A stretch of 64,000 nt of DNA from Lacrimispora algidixylanolytica (GTDB lineage: Bacteria; Bacillota; Clostridia; Lachnospirales; Lachnospiraceae), in NCBI RefSeq assembly GCF_003609635.1, contig NZ_MCIA01000006.1:145796-209795 (forward strand). The letters are read 5' to 3'. A model generated the notes under the pieces. The model saw nothing but the letters and a program-made list of their open reading frames with translations. It was not told the origin of the DNA and ran no database searches. The position numbers and the translations under genes were made by a program. This document shows positions 45,374-54,140 of the stretch, in pieces. Each line of letters opens with the position of its first letter. Positions within the stretch are counted from its first letter, which is position 1.

Positions 45374-47014
45374 ATGAAAGATATGATACCCCAATTTTTA
45401 TTATCCATAAGGCATTATTCGAAGGAGCAATTTGTTAAAGACGTTATTTCCGGAATTATTGTGGCAATCATTGCACTGCCTCTTTCCATAGCTCTTGCCC
45501 TTGCTTCTGGTGTGACTCCGGAACAGGGGCTTTATACTGCGATTGTGGCAGGTTTTGTGATTTCCTTTTTAGGAGGCAGTAAGGTTCAGATTGCAGGACC
45601 AACCGCAGCATTCGCCTCTATTGTGGCAGGAATCGTCATAAAAAATGGCATGGATGGTCTTGCACTGGCTACGGTGTTGGCAGGAATTATTTTGGTTATC
45701 ATGGGATTGCTCCGCTTGGGAAGTTTAATACGCTTTATTCCTTATACTATAACCACGGGATTTACTACTGGCATTGCTCTGACCATTTTAATTGGTCAGC
45801 TAAAGGATTTTATGGGTCTTACGTTTCAGGAGGCACCAGTGGAGACTGTGGGTAAGCTTAAGCAGGTTGTTTTATGTTTCCAAACCTTTAATCCCATGGC
45901 ATTTTTGATCGGGATTGTAGCTTTGGCGATACTTGTGATCTGGCCGAAATTTGTAAAAAAGGTTCCAGCGTCTCTGATTGCAGTGGTGGTGACAGCCCTT
46001 TTTGTAAAGGTATTTGAGCTTCCGGTCAATACCATAGGAGATCTTTATACCATATCCCCTAGCCTTCCAACCTTTCATATTCCTGTTATTTCCTTTGATC
46101 TGATGAAGAAGGTTTTACCAGATGCCCTGACCATTGCAGTGCTTGCGGCCGTGGAATCCTTGCTCTCTTGTGTGGTAGCAGATGGAATGACTGGTGGAAA
46201 GCACAATTCCAATATGGAACTTGTGGCTCAGGGAGTTGGAAATACCTTCTCGGCTTTATTTGGAGGAATTCCAGCTACTGGTGCCATTGCCCGGACCGCT
46301 GCTAACATAAAGAACGGAGGACAGACTCCAGTTGCAGGTATGGTTCATGCAGGACTTCTTTTGCTTGTTCTTGTTTTCCTTATGCCATTTGCTGCACTCA
46401 TACCAATGCCAGCGATTGCGGCCATATTATTTATTGTTGCGTATAACATGAGCGAGTGGAGAGAGTTTATATTTATTGTTAAAACGGCTCCAAAAAGTGA
46501 TTGGTCGGTACTTATAATTACTTTCTTCCTGACAGTTGCCTTTGATTTAGTCACTGCCATCGGTGTTGGTCTGGTGTTTGCTTCCTTGCTGTTCATGAAA
46601 CGGATGGCTGATGTGGCTGAGGTCAGCGGTTGGCGGTATTTAGAAGATGAAAAAGCTGGAAGTGACGGAGAGAACCTTGATTTAAAGCCGGTTCCAAGGC
46701 ACGTATCCGTATTTGAAATCGACGGGCCCATGTTCTTTGGTGCAGCGGATAAGATATCTAAGGTGGTTTTAGAGGAAGGCAAACGCGTGCTGATTTTAAG
46801 AATGCGAAGTGTTCCAGCCATGGATTCCACTGCGTTAAAGAGTCTTAATAAGCTTTATTTAAATCTTAAAAAGAAAAATGTGATTTTGGTTCTTTCCCAT
46901 GTGAATCAGCAACCCATGTCTATTATGGAGAAGGCTGGCTTTGCTGATTTAATAGGTAGGGAGAATTTTGCTGGCAGCATTGATGATGCGTTAATGCGTG
47001 CCTCAGGATTGTAA
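45374..47014 (+). CDS. SulP family inorganic anion (sulfate) transporter with STAS domain
   Basis: A 546-residue membrane protein. The SulP core (about residues 15-405) has the conserved opening KDVISGIIVAIIALPLSIAL, GLYTAIVAGFVISFLGGSK and QIAGPTAAF; roughly 11-12 membrane segments follow. The cytoplasmic STAS domain covers about 430-546 (VFEIDGPMFFGAADK, MRSVPAMDSTALKSL). SulP members carry sulfate, bicarbonate or other anions. Given the sulfur-related operon immediately downstream and the cysteine synthase in the window, sulfate is a reasonable guess. It is monocistronic, ending in a strong terminator. Confidence 0.88.
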   Translation: MKDMIPQFLLSIRHYSKEQFVKDVISGIIVAIIALPLSIALALASGVTPEQGLYTAIVAGFVISFLGGSKVQIAGPTAAFASIVAGIVIKNGMDGLALATVLAGIILVIMGLLRLGSLIRFIPYTITTGFTTGIALTILIGQLKDFMGLTFQEAPVETVGKLKQVVLCFQTFNPMAFLIGIVALAILVIWPKFVKKVPASLIAVVVTALFVKVFELPVNTIGDLYTISPSLPTFHIPVISFDLMKKVLPDALTIAVLAAVESLLSCVVADGMTGGKHNSNMELVAQGVGNTFSALFGGIPATGAIARTAANIKNGGQTPVAGMVHAGLLLLVLVFLMPFAALIPMPAIAAILFIVAYNMSEWREFIFIVKTAPKSDWSVLIITFFLTVAFDLVTAIGVGLVFASLLFMKRMADVAEVSGWRYLEDEKAGSDGENLDLKPVPRHVSVFEIDGPMFFGAADKISKVVLEEGKRVLILRMRSVPAMDSTALKSLNKLYLNLKKKNVILVLSHVNQQPMSIMEKAGFADLIGRENFAGSIDDALMRASGL

Positions 47015-47040
47015 TAGAATAACCATACATGATACAGAGA

Positions 47041-47070
47041 GCCGCCGGATCAACACTTCCGGCGGTTTTC
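47041..47070 (+). terminator. Terminator after the SulP transporter
   Basis: CCGCCGGA pairs with TCCGGCGG across a 7-8 nt loop, followed by TTTTC. Confidence 0.87.
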
Positions 47071-47110
47071 TTATGTCAAGGCTTAAGAACTGAAATAATT
47101 GAAAAAAATA

Positions 47111-47139
47111 TTGACAAGAGAAATATTAGATACTATAAT
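47111..47139 (+). promoter_or_regulatory. Consensus promoter of the nitrogenase-like operon
   Basis: TTGACA (47111-47116), exactly 17-nt spacer, TATAAT (47134-47139): a perfect sigma-A consensus. Such a strong promoter fits control by downstream attenuation rather than by activation. Confidence 0.88.
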
Positions 47140-47192
47140 AACATACATATTAACATATAAAGATAATAGGATAAAGAAAGGACGCCATACCT

Positions 47193-47309
47193 ATGAAAAG
47201 CACAGTACGTTTGACCAGTCATATCCAATTTGTAAATTCGGATAAAGGTAGCTGTTGTTGCAAGACTGTGTGCATGTGTATGAATATGGTCTATTTTTGC
47301 ATGTATTAG
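47193..47309 (+). CDS. Cys-rich leader peptide (attenuator ORF) of the nitrogenase-like operon
   Basis: A 38-codon ORF with six Cys codons, including GSCCCK at residues 19-24 and then TVCMCM and FCMY. AAGGA lies about 11 nt upstream. It follows a consensus promoter and precedes a rho-independent terminator by 30 nt, ahead of yezD and the nitrogenase-like genes. The sequence is not similar to the leader at 24581 outside the Cys run, which argues that the Cys codons themselves, not the peptide, are selected. ACCTG after the stop can pair with the CGGGT that follows it, or with CAGGT of the terminator arm. Attenuation by cysteine supply is the likely role. Confidence 0.78.
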   Translation: MKSTVRLTSHIQFVNSDKGSCCCKTVCMCMNMVYFCMY

Positions 47310-47339
47310 TCCACCTGTATCCGGGTCGCAAGGAGCAGT

Positions 47340-47368
47340 CAGGTACTAATATGGTACCTGTTTTTTAT
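47340..47368 (+). terminator. Attenuator terminator of the nitrogenase-like operon
   Basis: CAGGTAC (47340-47346) and GTACCTG (47354-47360) form a perfect 7-bp stem followed by six T. ACCTG at about 47314-47318 can instead pair with CAGGT of the 5' arm, giving a possible antiterminator. Confidence 0.85.
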
Positions 47369-47502
47369 TACATAAAATTAACGATCCTATTACTTCAACA
47401 AAGACCAGGATTAATGCAAAGGATGCCACCATACAAATATAAATTCATATGCATGAGCAAAGGGAACCACCTGAGAGTGATTAAATCTTAACGGGAGAGA
47501 AG

Positions 47503-47667
47503 GTGATCCGTATATCCTATTCAAATGCTTCCCAACCTGAGAATGAGTACATCAGGTTGATTAATGAGATGGCGAAAGATGTAAAGTATGGTTCCATTAC
47601 CATTACCATTCAAGATGGCAAAATGGTGCAAATCGAGAAAATAGAAAAAATCAGATTAAAGAACTGA
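47503..47667 (+). CDS. yezD: YezD family small protein (DUF2292)
   Basis: A 54-residue protein starting at GTG 47503, with GGGAGAG upstream. The conserved core is KYGSITITIQDGKMVQIEKI followed by EKIRL, the DUF2292/YezD signature. These small proteins have no known biochemical role, but they are repeatedly found beside sulfur-assimilation genes in Firmicutes, which agrees with the Cys leader in front and with the rest of this operon. It is too short for ordinary ORF calling. It is followed by a second terminator-like structure before the NifB-like gene. Confidence 0.8.
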   Translation: MIRISYSNASQPENEYIRLINEMAKDVKYGSITITIQDGKMVQIEKIEKIRLKN

Positions 47668-47670
47668 CTG

Positions 47671-47727
47671 GACAACCGGAGGTTCTGATATGCCAAATGA
47701 GCGTATCGGGCGAAGGTTGTCTTTTTT
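47671..47727 (+). promoter_or_regulatory. Nested hairpin with T-run between yezD and nifB-like gene
   Basis: GACAACC (47671-47677) pairs with GGTTGTC (47715-47721), followed by six T. Inside, GATATGC and GCGTATC form a 7-bp stem with one G-T pair. The loop region also contains GGAGG followed by an ATG at 47690, so ribosome loading could disrupt the structure. It may be a second attenuation step. Confidence 0.5.
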
Positions 47728-47757
47728 GTTACCTAATTTTAAGAAAGTGAGATCAGT

Positions 47758-48630
47758 ATGGCAAACACATATTCGAAACTGCAAAATTCTCACCCATGTT
47801 TTGGGGGAAACAGAAACAACACAGGTAGGATTCATCTTCCCGTAAGTCCAGGCTGCAATATATCCTGTAAATTCTGTGACCGGAAAATCAATGACCATGA
47901 GGAACGGCCAGGTGTAACTTCCAAGGTGCTTTCACCTGTTGAAGCACTGGAGGTTTTAGAAAAAGCCTTAAAGCTATGTCCTGAAATAACAGTTGCAGGG
48001 ATTGCAGGTCCAGGAGATACCCTTGCTACGGATTATGCTCTGGAGACATTTCGTCTCATAAAAGAGCGATTTCCTCATCTGATTAAGTGTATGAGCACCA
48101 ATGGGCTCCTATTAAAAGAACGGGCCGACGAAATCATAGAGATAGGAGTTGAATCTGTAACTGTGACGGTAAATGCCGTAGATCCTGAGATTGAAGCAAG
48201 GCTCAACCGTTTTATCGTTTACCACGGTAAGGTCTACATAGGAATCGAAGGAGCGGCCATTCTTATCAAAAACCAGTTAGAGGGCATTCGAAAGCTTGCG
48301 AAAGCAGGTATTACTGTAAAAGTAAATACCGTTTTGGTGCCAAGTATCAATGGAGACCATATAGAGGAAATCGCAAAAACCGTAAAAGAAGCTGGTGCCA
48401 GTATTTATAATATTATCCCTTTAATTCCCCAGTCAGATCTTTCCGGTGAGGAAGCTCCGGTATGTAAGGAGATTGATGATGCCAGGACTGCAGCTGGAAA
48501 ACATATCGATGTCTTTCGCCATTGCCAGCATTGCCGGGCAGATGCGGTGGGATTGCTTGGAGGAAAAGATTACGGGGATATGATTTATGAGAGAAGAGTC
48601 GCTGGAAGTGATACATTCTCCCATGGATAA
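47758..48630 (+). CDS. nifB: NifB-like radical SAM protein
   Basis: A 290-residue radical SAM enzyme resembling the core of NifB, which builds the NifB-co [8Fe-9S-C] cluster used by nitrogenases. The cluster motif is C33-x3-C37-x2-C40 (SPGCNISCKFCDRKIN); the family phrases HPCFGGN, RIHLPVSPG, PGVTSKVLSP, AGIAGPGDTLA and the terminal FRHCQHCRADAVG are all present. It lacks the NifX-like C-terminal domain found in long NifB proteins, but a separate NifX-like protein follows directly. As the first large gene of the operon it implies that the downstream D/K proteins use a NifB-derived cofactor. No ordinary nif accessory genes are present. Confidence 0.9.
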   Translation: MANTYSKLQNSHPCFGGNRNNTGRIHLPVSPGCNISCKFCDRKINDHEERPGVTSKVLSPVEALEVLEKALKLCPEITVAGIAGPGDTLATDYALETFRLIKERFPHLIKCMSTNGLLLKERADEIIEIGVESVTVTVNAVDPEIEARLNRFIVYHGKVYIGIEGAAILIKNQLEGIRKLAKAGITVKVNTVLVPSINGDHIEEIAKTVKEAGASIYNIIPLIPQSDLSGEEAPVCKEIDDARTAAGKHIDVFRHCQHCRADAVGLLGGKDYGDMIYERRVAGSDTFSHG

Positions 48631-48647
48631 GGAAAAGGCAGGAAATC

Positions 48648-49004
48648 ATGAAGTATAAAATCGGTATCGCATCATCAGACGGTAAAGTAGTGAATTTGCA
48701 TTTCGGGAAAGCAGGAGTGTTTTATATTGTGGAGGCTGACAGCGAAACAATGACTTTTCATTACAAAGAACGCAGAGAAACAAACCCTGTGTGCCAGGGA
48801 CAGGAGCATGACGATATGAAACTCGATGGGCTGGCAGATAGACTCAAAGATTGCGATTACGTGTTAGTCAGCCGTATCGGAGAAGGGGCAAGAACAGCTC
48901 TGTCACGTTACAGTACCTTGGCATTTGAATTGCCGGGATTTGTAGAGGATTCTATAAAAAGGCTTCTATCCTATGTGGAAGTCCAGAATTTATTAAATGA
49001 ATGA
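48648..49004 (+). CDS. NifX/NifB C-terminal-like cofactor-carrier protein
   Basis: A 118-residue protein of the dinitrogenase iron-molybdenum cofactor family (NifX/NafY/NifB C-terminus). It begins with the pattern YKIGIASSDGKVVNLHFGKA, in which the LHFGKA part holds the conserved His and Gly, and includes DCDYVLVSRIGEGARTAL. Such domains bind and pass NifB-co or the finished cofactor. It follows nifB by 17 nt, effectively completing a split NifB. A second, larger relative closes the D/K set at 55466. Confidence 0.82.
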   Translation: MKYKIGIASSDGKVVNLHFGKAGVFYIVEADSETMTFHYKERRETNPVCQGQEHDDMKLDGLADRLKDCDYVLVSRIGEGARTALSRYSTLAFELPGFVEDSIKRLLSYVEVQNLLNE

Positions 49005-49027
49005 TAGATAGGGGAGGAACTAATACC

Positions 49028-50473
49028 ATGATTGAAACTTATTCAGGAATCAGGGAAAGCCGTCCGAATCGGTATAATGATTTGGGTTCGACCGGGGACG
49101 CAGCCGAAGAGGATTTTAGAACTGGTTGTCTAAAGAAAGCCGACAGAAGCTTTGCCCAGGGCCTCCAGTGCCAACAGATTAACAGCATGGCAGCACTCAT
49201 GTCCCTGGAAGATTCTGTATTTATTGCCCATGCACCTCAGGGCTGTGTAGGATGTACGTCCATGGCTGTAGATCAGTACCGGGTGGGGCAGGCGCATAGA
49301 GGAGTTAAGCATAGTAAGAATCCCAGAATCATTGTATCCAATTTAGATCAGAACAACGTAATATTTGGAGGGGAAAGCAAGCTGCGAAAAGCAGTAGAGG
49401 AGGCAGTAAAGAGGTATCAACCAAAGCTTATTTTTGTCCTTGCATCCTGCGCATCCGGCATTATTGGAGATGATATTGATGCCATTGTAAAGGATATTCA
49501 AGAGAGTACACAGGCGCTGGTCATCCCCATACACTGCGAAGGATTTAAATCCAAAATCTGTGCTTCGGGTTTTGATGCCGCCTTTATTTCTATTAATAAA
49601 TACATATTAAAGCAGGAGAAGATCAAAAAGCAGGAGGGGCTTATTAATTTATTTGCACCAGTTTCCATCAGCTATGCCGATCAGGTGGAGATGGAACGGA
49701 TGTTGTCCCTTCTGGATCTTAAGGTAAACTATATACCATTTTACAGTTCCCTGGAGAAAATTAAGGAGATCCCATCTGCCCAAGCATCTACTTCCATCTG
49801 TAAGGTATTTGCAGACGAATTTATGAAGGCCCTCTATGAGGATTATGACATACCCTATTCTCATACGGTGATGCCCATTGGAGTCCGCAATACTGATATC
49901 TGGTTCCGGGGAATTGCCAGTGTGGTGGGCAAAGAAAAGGAAGCAGAAGAAATTATTCAAAGAGAGCATGAGCGGATTCTTCCGCTGGTGGAATCCATCA
50001 AAAACAGACTGAAAGGAAAACGGGTATTTATCTGTGGAGGTACCGGTCGCTCCTTTGCCGCTGCTGCTTTAATTGATGATTTTGGGATGGAGCTTGTGGG
50101 ACTGGAAACACCTACTTATGACGAAGATGCGCAGGCAGATATTGAATATCTAAATACCATTCACCCTAATTTTGTAATTGATATAGCAAATATGCAGCCT
50201 TTTGAACAGGTGAATCTGGTTAAGAAATTAAAACCAGATGTATTTATCGGAGTGCCAGAATGGGCGGCTAAGCTTGGGATTCCAACCACCCATGTTCTTG
50301 ATATGAAACGGCCTACCATGGGATATGACGGACTTTTATTCCTTGGTAACAAAATAGCCGACCAGTTGGAGAATCCAGGATTTAATATCAAACTATCCCA
50401 GCATATCAAGCTTCCTTACAAGGATAGCTGGTATGAAGAAGATGCGTTTAAGTACATAATCGGAGGTAATTGA
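49028..50473 (+). CDS. Nitrogenase-like component 1 alpha subunit (NifD-like), first copy
   Basis: A 481-residue protein of the NifD/NifE/BchN superfamily. Cysteines lie where P-cluster ligands are expected: C48 (GLQCQQ), C73/C76 (HAPQGCVGC) and C141 (LASCASGIIGDD). IPIHCEGFKS matches the CEGF motif of NifD. C258 (STSIC) may replace the cofactor Cys. The region that carries the FeMo-cofactor His in NifD (GYHGYDG) reads TMGYDG here, with Met for His, so the active site is not a standard FeMo site. The frame opens at 49001, but ATG 49028 with GGGGAGG is preferred. It is followed 1 nt later by its K partner. Confidence 0.87.
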   Translation: MIETYSGIRESRPNRYNDLGSTGDAAEEDFRTGCLKKADRSFAQGLQCQQINSMAALMSLEDSVFIAHAPQGCVGCTSMAVDQYRVGQAHRGVKHSKNPRIIVSNLDQNNVIFGGESKLRKAVEEAVKRYQPKLIFVLASCASGIIGDDIDAIVKDIQESTQALVIPIHCEGFKSKICASGFDAAFISINKYILKQEKIKKQEGLINLFAPVSISYADQVEMERMLSLLDLKVNYIPFYSSLEKIKEIPSAQASTSICKVFADEFMKALYEDYDIPYSHTVMPIGVRNTDIWFRGIASVVGKEKEAEEIIQREHERILPLVESIKNRLKGKRVFICGGTGRSFAAAALIDDFGMELVGLETPTYDEDAQADIEYLNTIHPNFVIDIANMQPFEQVNLVKKLKPDVFIGVPEWAAKLGIPTTHVLDMKRPTMGYDGLLFLGNKIADQLENPGFNIKLSQHIKLPYKDSWYEEDAFKYIIGGN

Positions 50474-50474
50474 A

Positions 50475-51761
50475 ATGTCTGAAGTAGTTGAAAATCCAAG
50501 AGGTGGCTGTGTTCTTGCTGGAATCAATTCTGTGCTGGGCGCCATTGACCGGGTATGCCCCATCTATCACGCCGGACCTGGATGCTGTATGCAGTCTACG
50601 GCATCTGACCAAGGGCAGTCGGGGAATAAAAGTTCATGTTTCGTCAGCAGCGTTTCCATCCCATCCACCAATATGCTGGAACGAGAGGTAGTGTTTGGAG
50701 GAACCCAAAAGCTTCAGTCTACCATACAGGGGGCAATTGATATCATTGATGCAGACGCATACTTCGTGCTCACAGGATGTACGGCAGGCATTATTGGCGA
50801 TGATATTGAAAGCATCACGGATCAGTTCAAGGAGGAAGGCCACCAGGTCTATCCTATTGATACACCTGGTTTTGCAGGAGACAGTAATTTAGGTTACGAG
50901 GTGGTATGGAATACCATGATTAATCAGGTCGTGGAAGAACCTTTAAAAAAGGAAGAAAATCTTGTAAACCTGTTTGGCATCATCCCTTATCATGAACCTT
51001 TCTGGAGCGGAAATTTGGAAGAGATCTCCAGACTGTTAAAAAAGTTGGGGCTCAAGGTAAATACATTTTTCACAGAGCATCAGAACATGGAACATATTAG
51101 GACCTCTTCTCAGGCTGCGCTAAATATCATCCTTCACCCCTGGATATTTAAAGGGCCGGCAAGGAAGTTTGAAGAGAGATTTGCAGTGCCCTCCATTCGT
51201 TATCCCGGATTGCCCATTGGAGCCAGTGATACCAAACGGTTTCTCCTGATGGTAGGCGAAGCATTAAACCTTGATGACAGACTGGTGAATCAGGTCATTG
51301 AGGAAGAAGATGATTATGTGTATCACTACCTGGCTCAGTCCATTGGCACATTGAGCTGGAAACGGTTTGCAGTGGCAGCAGATGCAGGTACCGCACTGGG
51401 GATTACCAGATATCTTGCAAATGATTACAGCTTTACTCCGGTTCTCGTAGTCATAACAGAACCAATTTTCAGGCAGGAGGATAAAGAACGGATCATAGCC
51501 GAACTCACGAATCTGGAATATGCAAGGCCACCTAAAGTGGTATTTGCCTCTGATCAGTATGAGATTAACAAAGTCCTAATGGAAGAGGAAGATTTGAGCC
51601 TTATTATTGGGAGCAGCAATGAGGAGGAGGTCAGTAGCTTAAAGGAAGTACAATTTATCGTGGCCGCATTTCCCATCAAAGACCGGCTGATTTTTAACAG
51701 AGCCTATGCCGGCTACCGGGGAAGTCTGACACTAATTGAAGATTTATACGACAATTTATAG
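50475..51761 (+). CDS. Nitrogenase-like component 1 beta subunit (NifK-like), first copy
   Basis: A 428-residue protein of the NifK/NifN/BchB type. P-cluster-type cysteines are at C12 (RGGCVLAG), C37 (HAGPGCC) and C102 (LTGCTAGIIGDD). The phrases EVVFGGTQKL, DTPGFAGD and LPIGASDTKRFL are shared with NifK-like proteins. It is shorter than NifK (about 520 residues), lacking the N-terminal extension that clamps the alpha subunit. It starts 1 nt after the D-like gene, and the NifH-like gene follows by 25 nt. It probably forms an alpha2-beta2 tetramer with the first D-like subunit. Confidence 0.87.
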   Translation: MSEVVENPRGGCVLAGINSVLGAIDRVCPIYHAGPGCCMQSTASDQGQSGNKSSCFVSSVSIPSTNMLEREVVFGGTQKLQSTIQGAIDIIDADAYFVLTGCTAGIIGDDIESITDQFKEEGHQVYPIDTPGFAGDSNLGYEVVWNTMINQVVEEPLKKEENLVNLFGIIPYHEPFWSGNLEEISRLLKKLGLKVNTFFTEHQNMEHIRTSSQAALNIILHPWIFKGPARKFEERFAVPSIRYPGLPIGASDTKRFLLMVGEALNLDDRLVNQVIEEEDDYVYHYLAQSIGTLSWKRFAVAADAGTALGITRYLANDYSFTPVLVVITEPIFRQEDKERIIAELTNLEYARPPKVVFASDQYEINKVLMEEEDLSLIIGSSNEEEVSSLKEVQFIVAAFPIKDRLIFNRAYAGYRGSLTLIEDLYDNL

Positions 51762-51768
51762 GAGATAG

Positions 51769-52635
<867 letters not shown>

Positions 52636-52676
52636 AAACTGTTCAAAGAAGCTTAGAGGAGATTTGGAGGTTAAAA

Positions 52677-54140
52677 ATGGCAATTAATTTATCAAGCTCT
52701 AATCTGGCAACCAGAGAGAACCGTCTTGGTTCTATAACAGGATATGTAGGAGATTTACATGATCTTGCAAGCCAGAGCAGATGCGGAAGTTTAAAGGGCT
52801 GCGGACGTTGTTTCTCCCAGTCAAGTACTTGCTTATCTGGGTGTGCACTTAGCCAGTTGGGCGGAATCCGTGATGTGGCGGTCATTCATCATGGACCGTC
52901 TGGGTGCTCGGCAACGGCCAGTTCCCAGTACGTCGTCACCAATCAGGTGGCAGCTAAAAGAGGAGTTGTAAATAAATCAGTTTATATTGGTACAGATATG
53001 GATGAGAACGATACTATCTTTGGTTCAACAGAAGCACTGTTAAATATCATTTTAGAAGTCAACAGGCGGTATCAGCCAAAGGTCATTTTTGTTAGCAGTT
53101 CCTGTGCAACCGGAATTATAGGAGAGGATATAGACAGTGTTGTGGAAGAAGCGAAGGAACAGATTTCTGTGCCAGTGATTGCTGTTCACTGTGAAGGTTT
53201 TAAGTCCAGAATATGGGCCACAGGTTTTGATATTTCCGATCACGCCGTACTAAGTGGGATTGTGAAGCCGCCAAAGGAAAAGCGAAACACCATTAATTTT
53301 AAAAACTTTTTTGAAAGCGCCAGAGATGAAATTAAAGAAATGTTCAAACATTTTGATTTGGATCCTATTTTTTTATATGCAAACGCCACCATAGAAGAAC
53401 TGGAGCATTTATCCGAATCAGTTGCCACCACCTGCATTTGTGGAACCTTGGGAAACTACCTTGGAAATGGCCTGGAAGAAGCTTACGGCGTTCCTTATAT
53501 CCGCACCATAAATCCGCTGGGAATCGCAGGCTTTGAAACCTGGCTTAAGGAAATTGGAAGAGTGGCAGGAAAGCTGCCGCAAGTGCTGGCCTACATAGAG
53601 GAACAAAGAAGCATCTACATTCCTCAGATAGAAGAAGTGAAGAAAGAATTAAAGGGATTAAAGGCAGTTCTTGGTATGGGTCCTGGGTATACCTTTGAAG
53701 TCTCCAGAGTCTTAAACGAACTGGGAATGGAAGTGGTTTGGGCTCTTGCCTGGCATTATGATAAGAAATATGAAAATGGAGAGGTTCCCCCCGCCATGAG
53801 CTACCTATTAGACAATGATATTAATTTTGAGGCCAGCGTGGCAGACCAGCAGAATTTTGAGGTGATGAACATCTTAAACAAATATCAACCCGACCTTTAC
53901 CTTTCCAGGCACCCAGGTTCCACGGTATGGGCCATTAAGCAAGGGATACCGGCGGTCTATGTAGCAGATGAATATATGATATTTGGCTATAAGCATACCC
54001 TTGAATTTGCACATACGGTTTTAGATACTGTGCGAAACAGAAGCTTTGAACAAAATTTGGCAAAACGAGTAAAGCTGCCTTACACCGATTGGTGGTATCA
54101 GCAGGAGGTAGGAAGTTTCTTAGAGGAGGCGATCAGCTAA
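52677..54140 (+). CDS. Nitrogenase-like component 1 alpha subunit (NifD-like), second copy
   Basis: A 487-residue NifD-like protein, clearly different from the first copy. Its N-terminus is unusually Cys-rich (C36, C42, C45, C52, C56), followed by C77 (HHGPSGCSA) and C143 (SSSCATGIIGED), which match P-cluster positions. HCEGFKSRIWATGFD parallels the first copy. Possible cofactor ligands are C253/C255 (TTCICGTL). The NifD histidine motif is replaced by MIFGYKH. Its partner K-like gene begins at the next base after the stop codon. It could be the catalytic subunit, or a NifE-like scaffold for cofactor maturation. Confidence 0.87.
   Translation: MAINLSSSNLATRENRLGSITGYVGDLHDLASQSRCGSLKGCGRCFSQSSTCLSGCALSQLGGIRDVAVIHHGPSGCSATASSQYVVTNQVAAKRGVVNKSVYIGTDMDENDTIFGSTEALLNIILEVNRRYQPKVIFVSSSCATGIIGEDIDSVVEEAKEQISVPVIAVHCEGFKSRIWATGFDISDHAVLSGIVKPPKEKRNTINFKNFFESARDEIKEMFKHFDLDPIFLYANATIEELEHLSESVATTCICGTLGNYLGNGLEEAYGVPYIRTINPLGIAGFETWLKEIGRVAGKLPQVLAYIEEQRSIYIPQIEEVKKELKGLKAVLGMGPGYTFEVSRVLNELGMEVVWALAWHYDKKYENGEVPPAMSYLLDNDINFEASVADQQNFEVMNILNKYQPDLYLSRHPGSTVWAIKQGIPAVYVADEYMIFGYKHTLEFAHTVLDTVRNRSFEQNLAKRVKLPYTDWWYQQEVGSFLEEAIS

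Noticed and set aside
47255..47491. A 78-codon frame across the leader of the nitrogenase-like operon
   Set aside because: It runs straight through the rho-independent terminator, has no ribosome site, and overlaps the well-supported Cys leader ORF in another frame.
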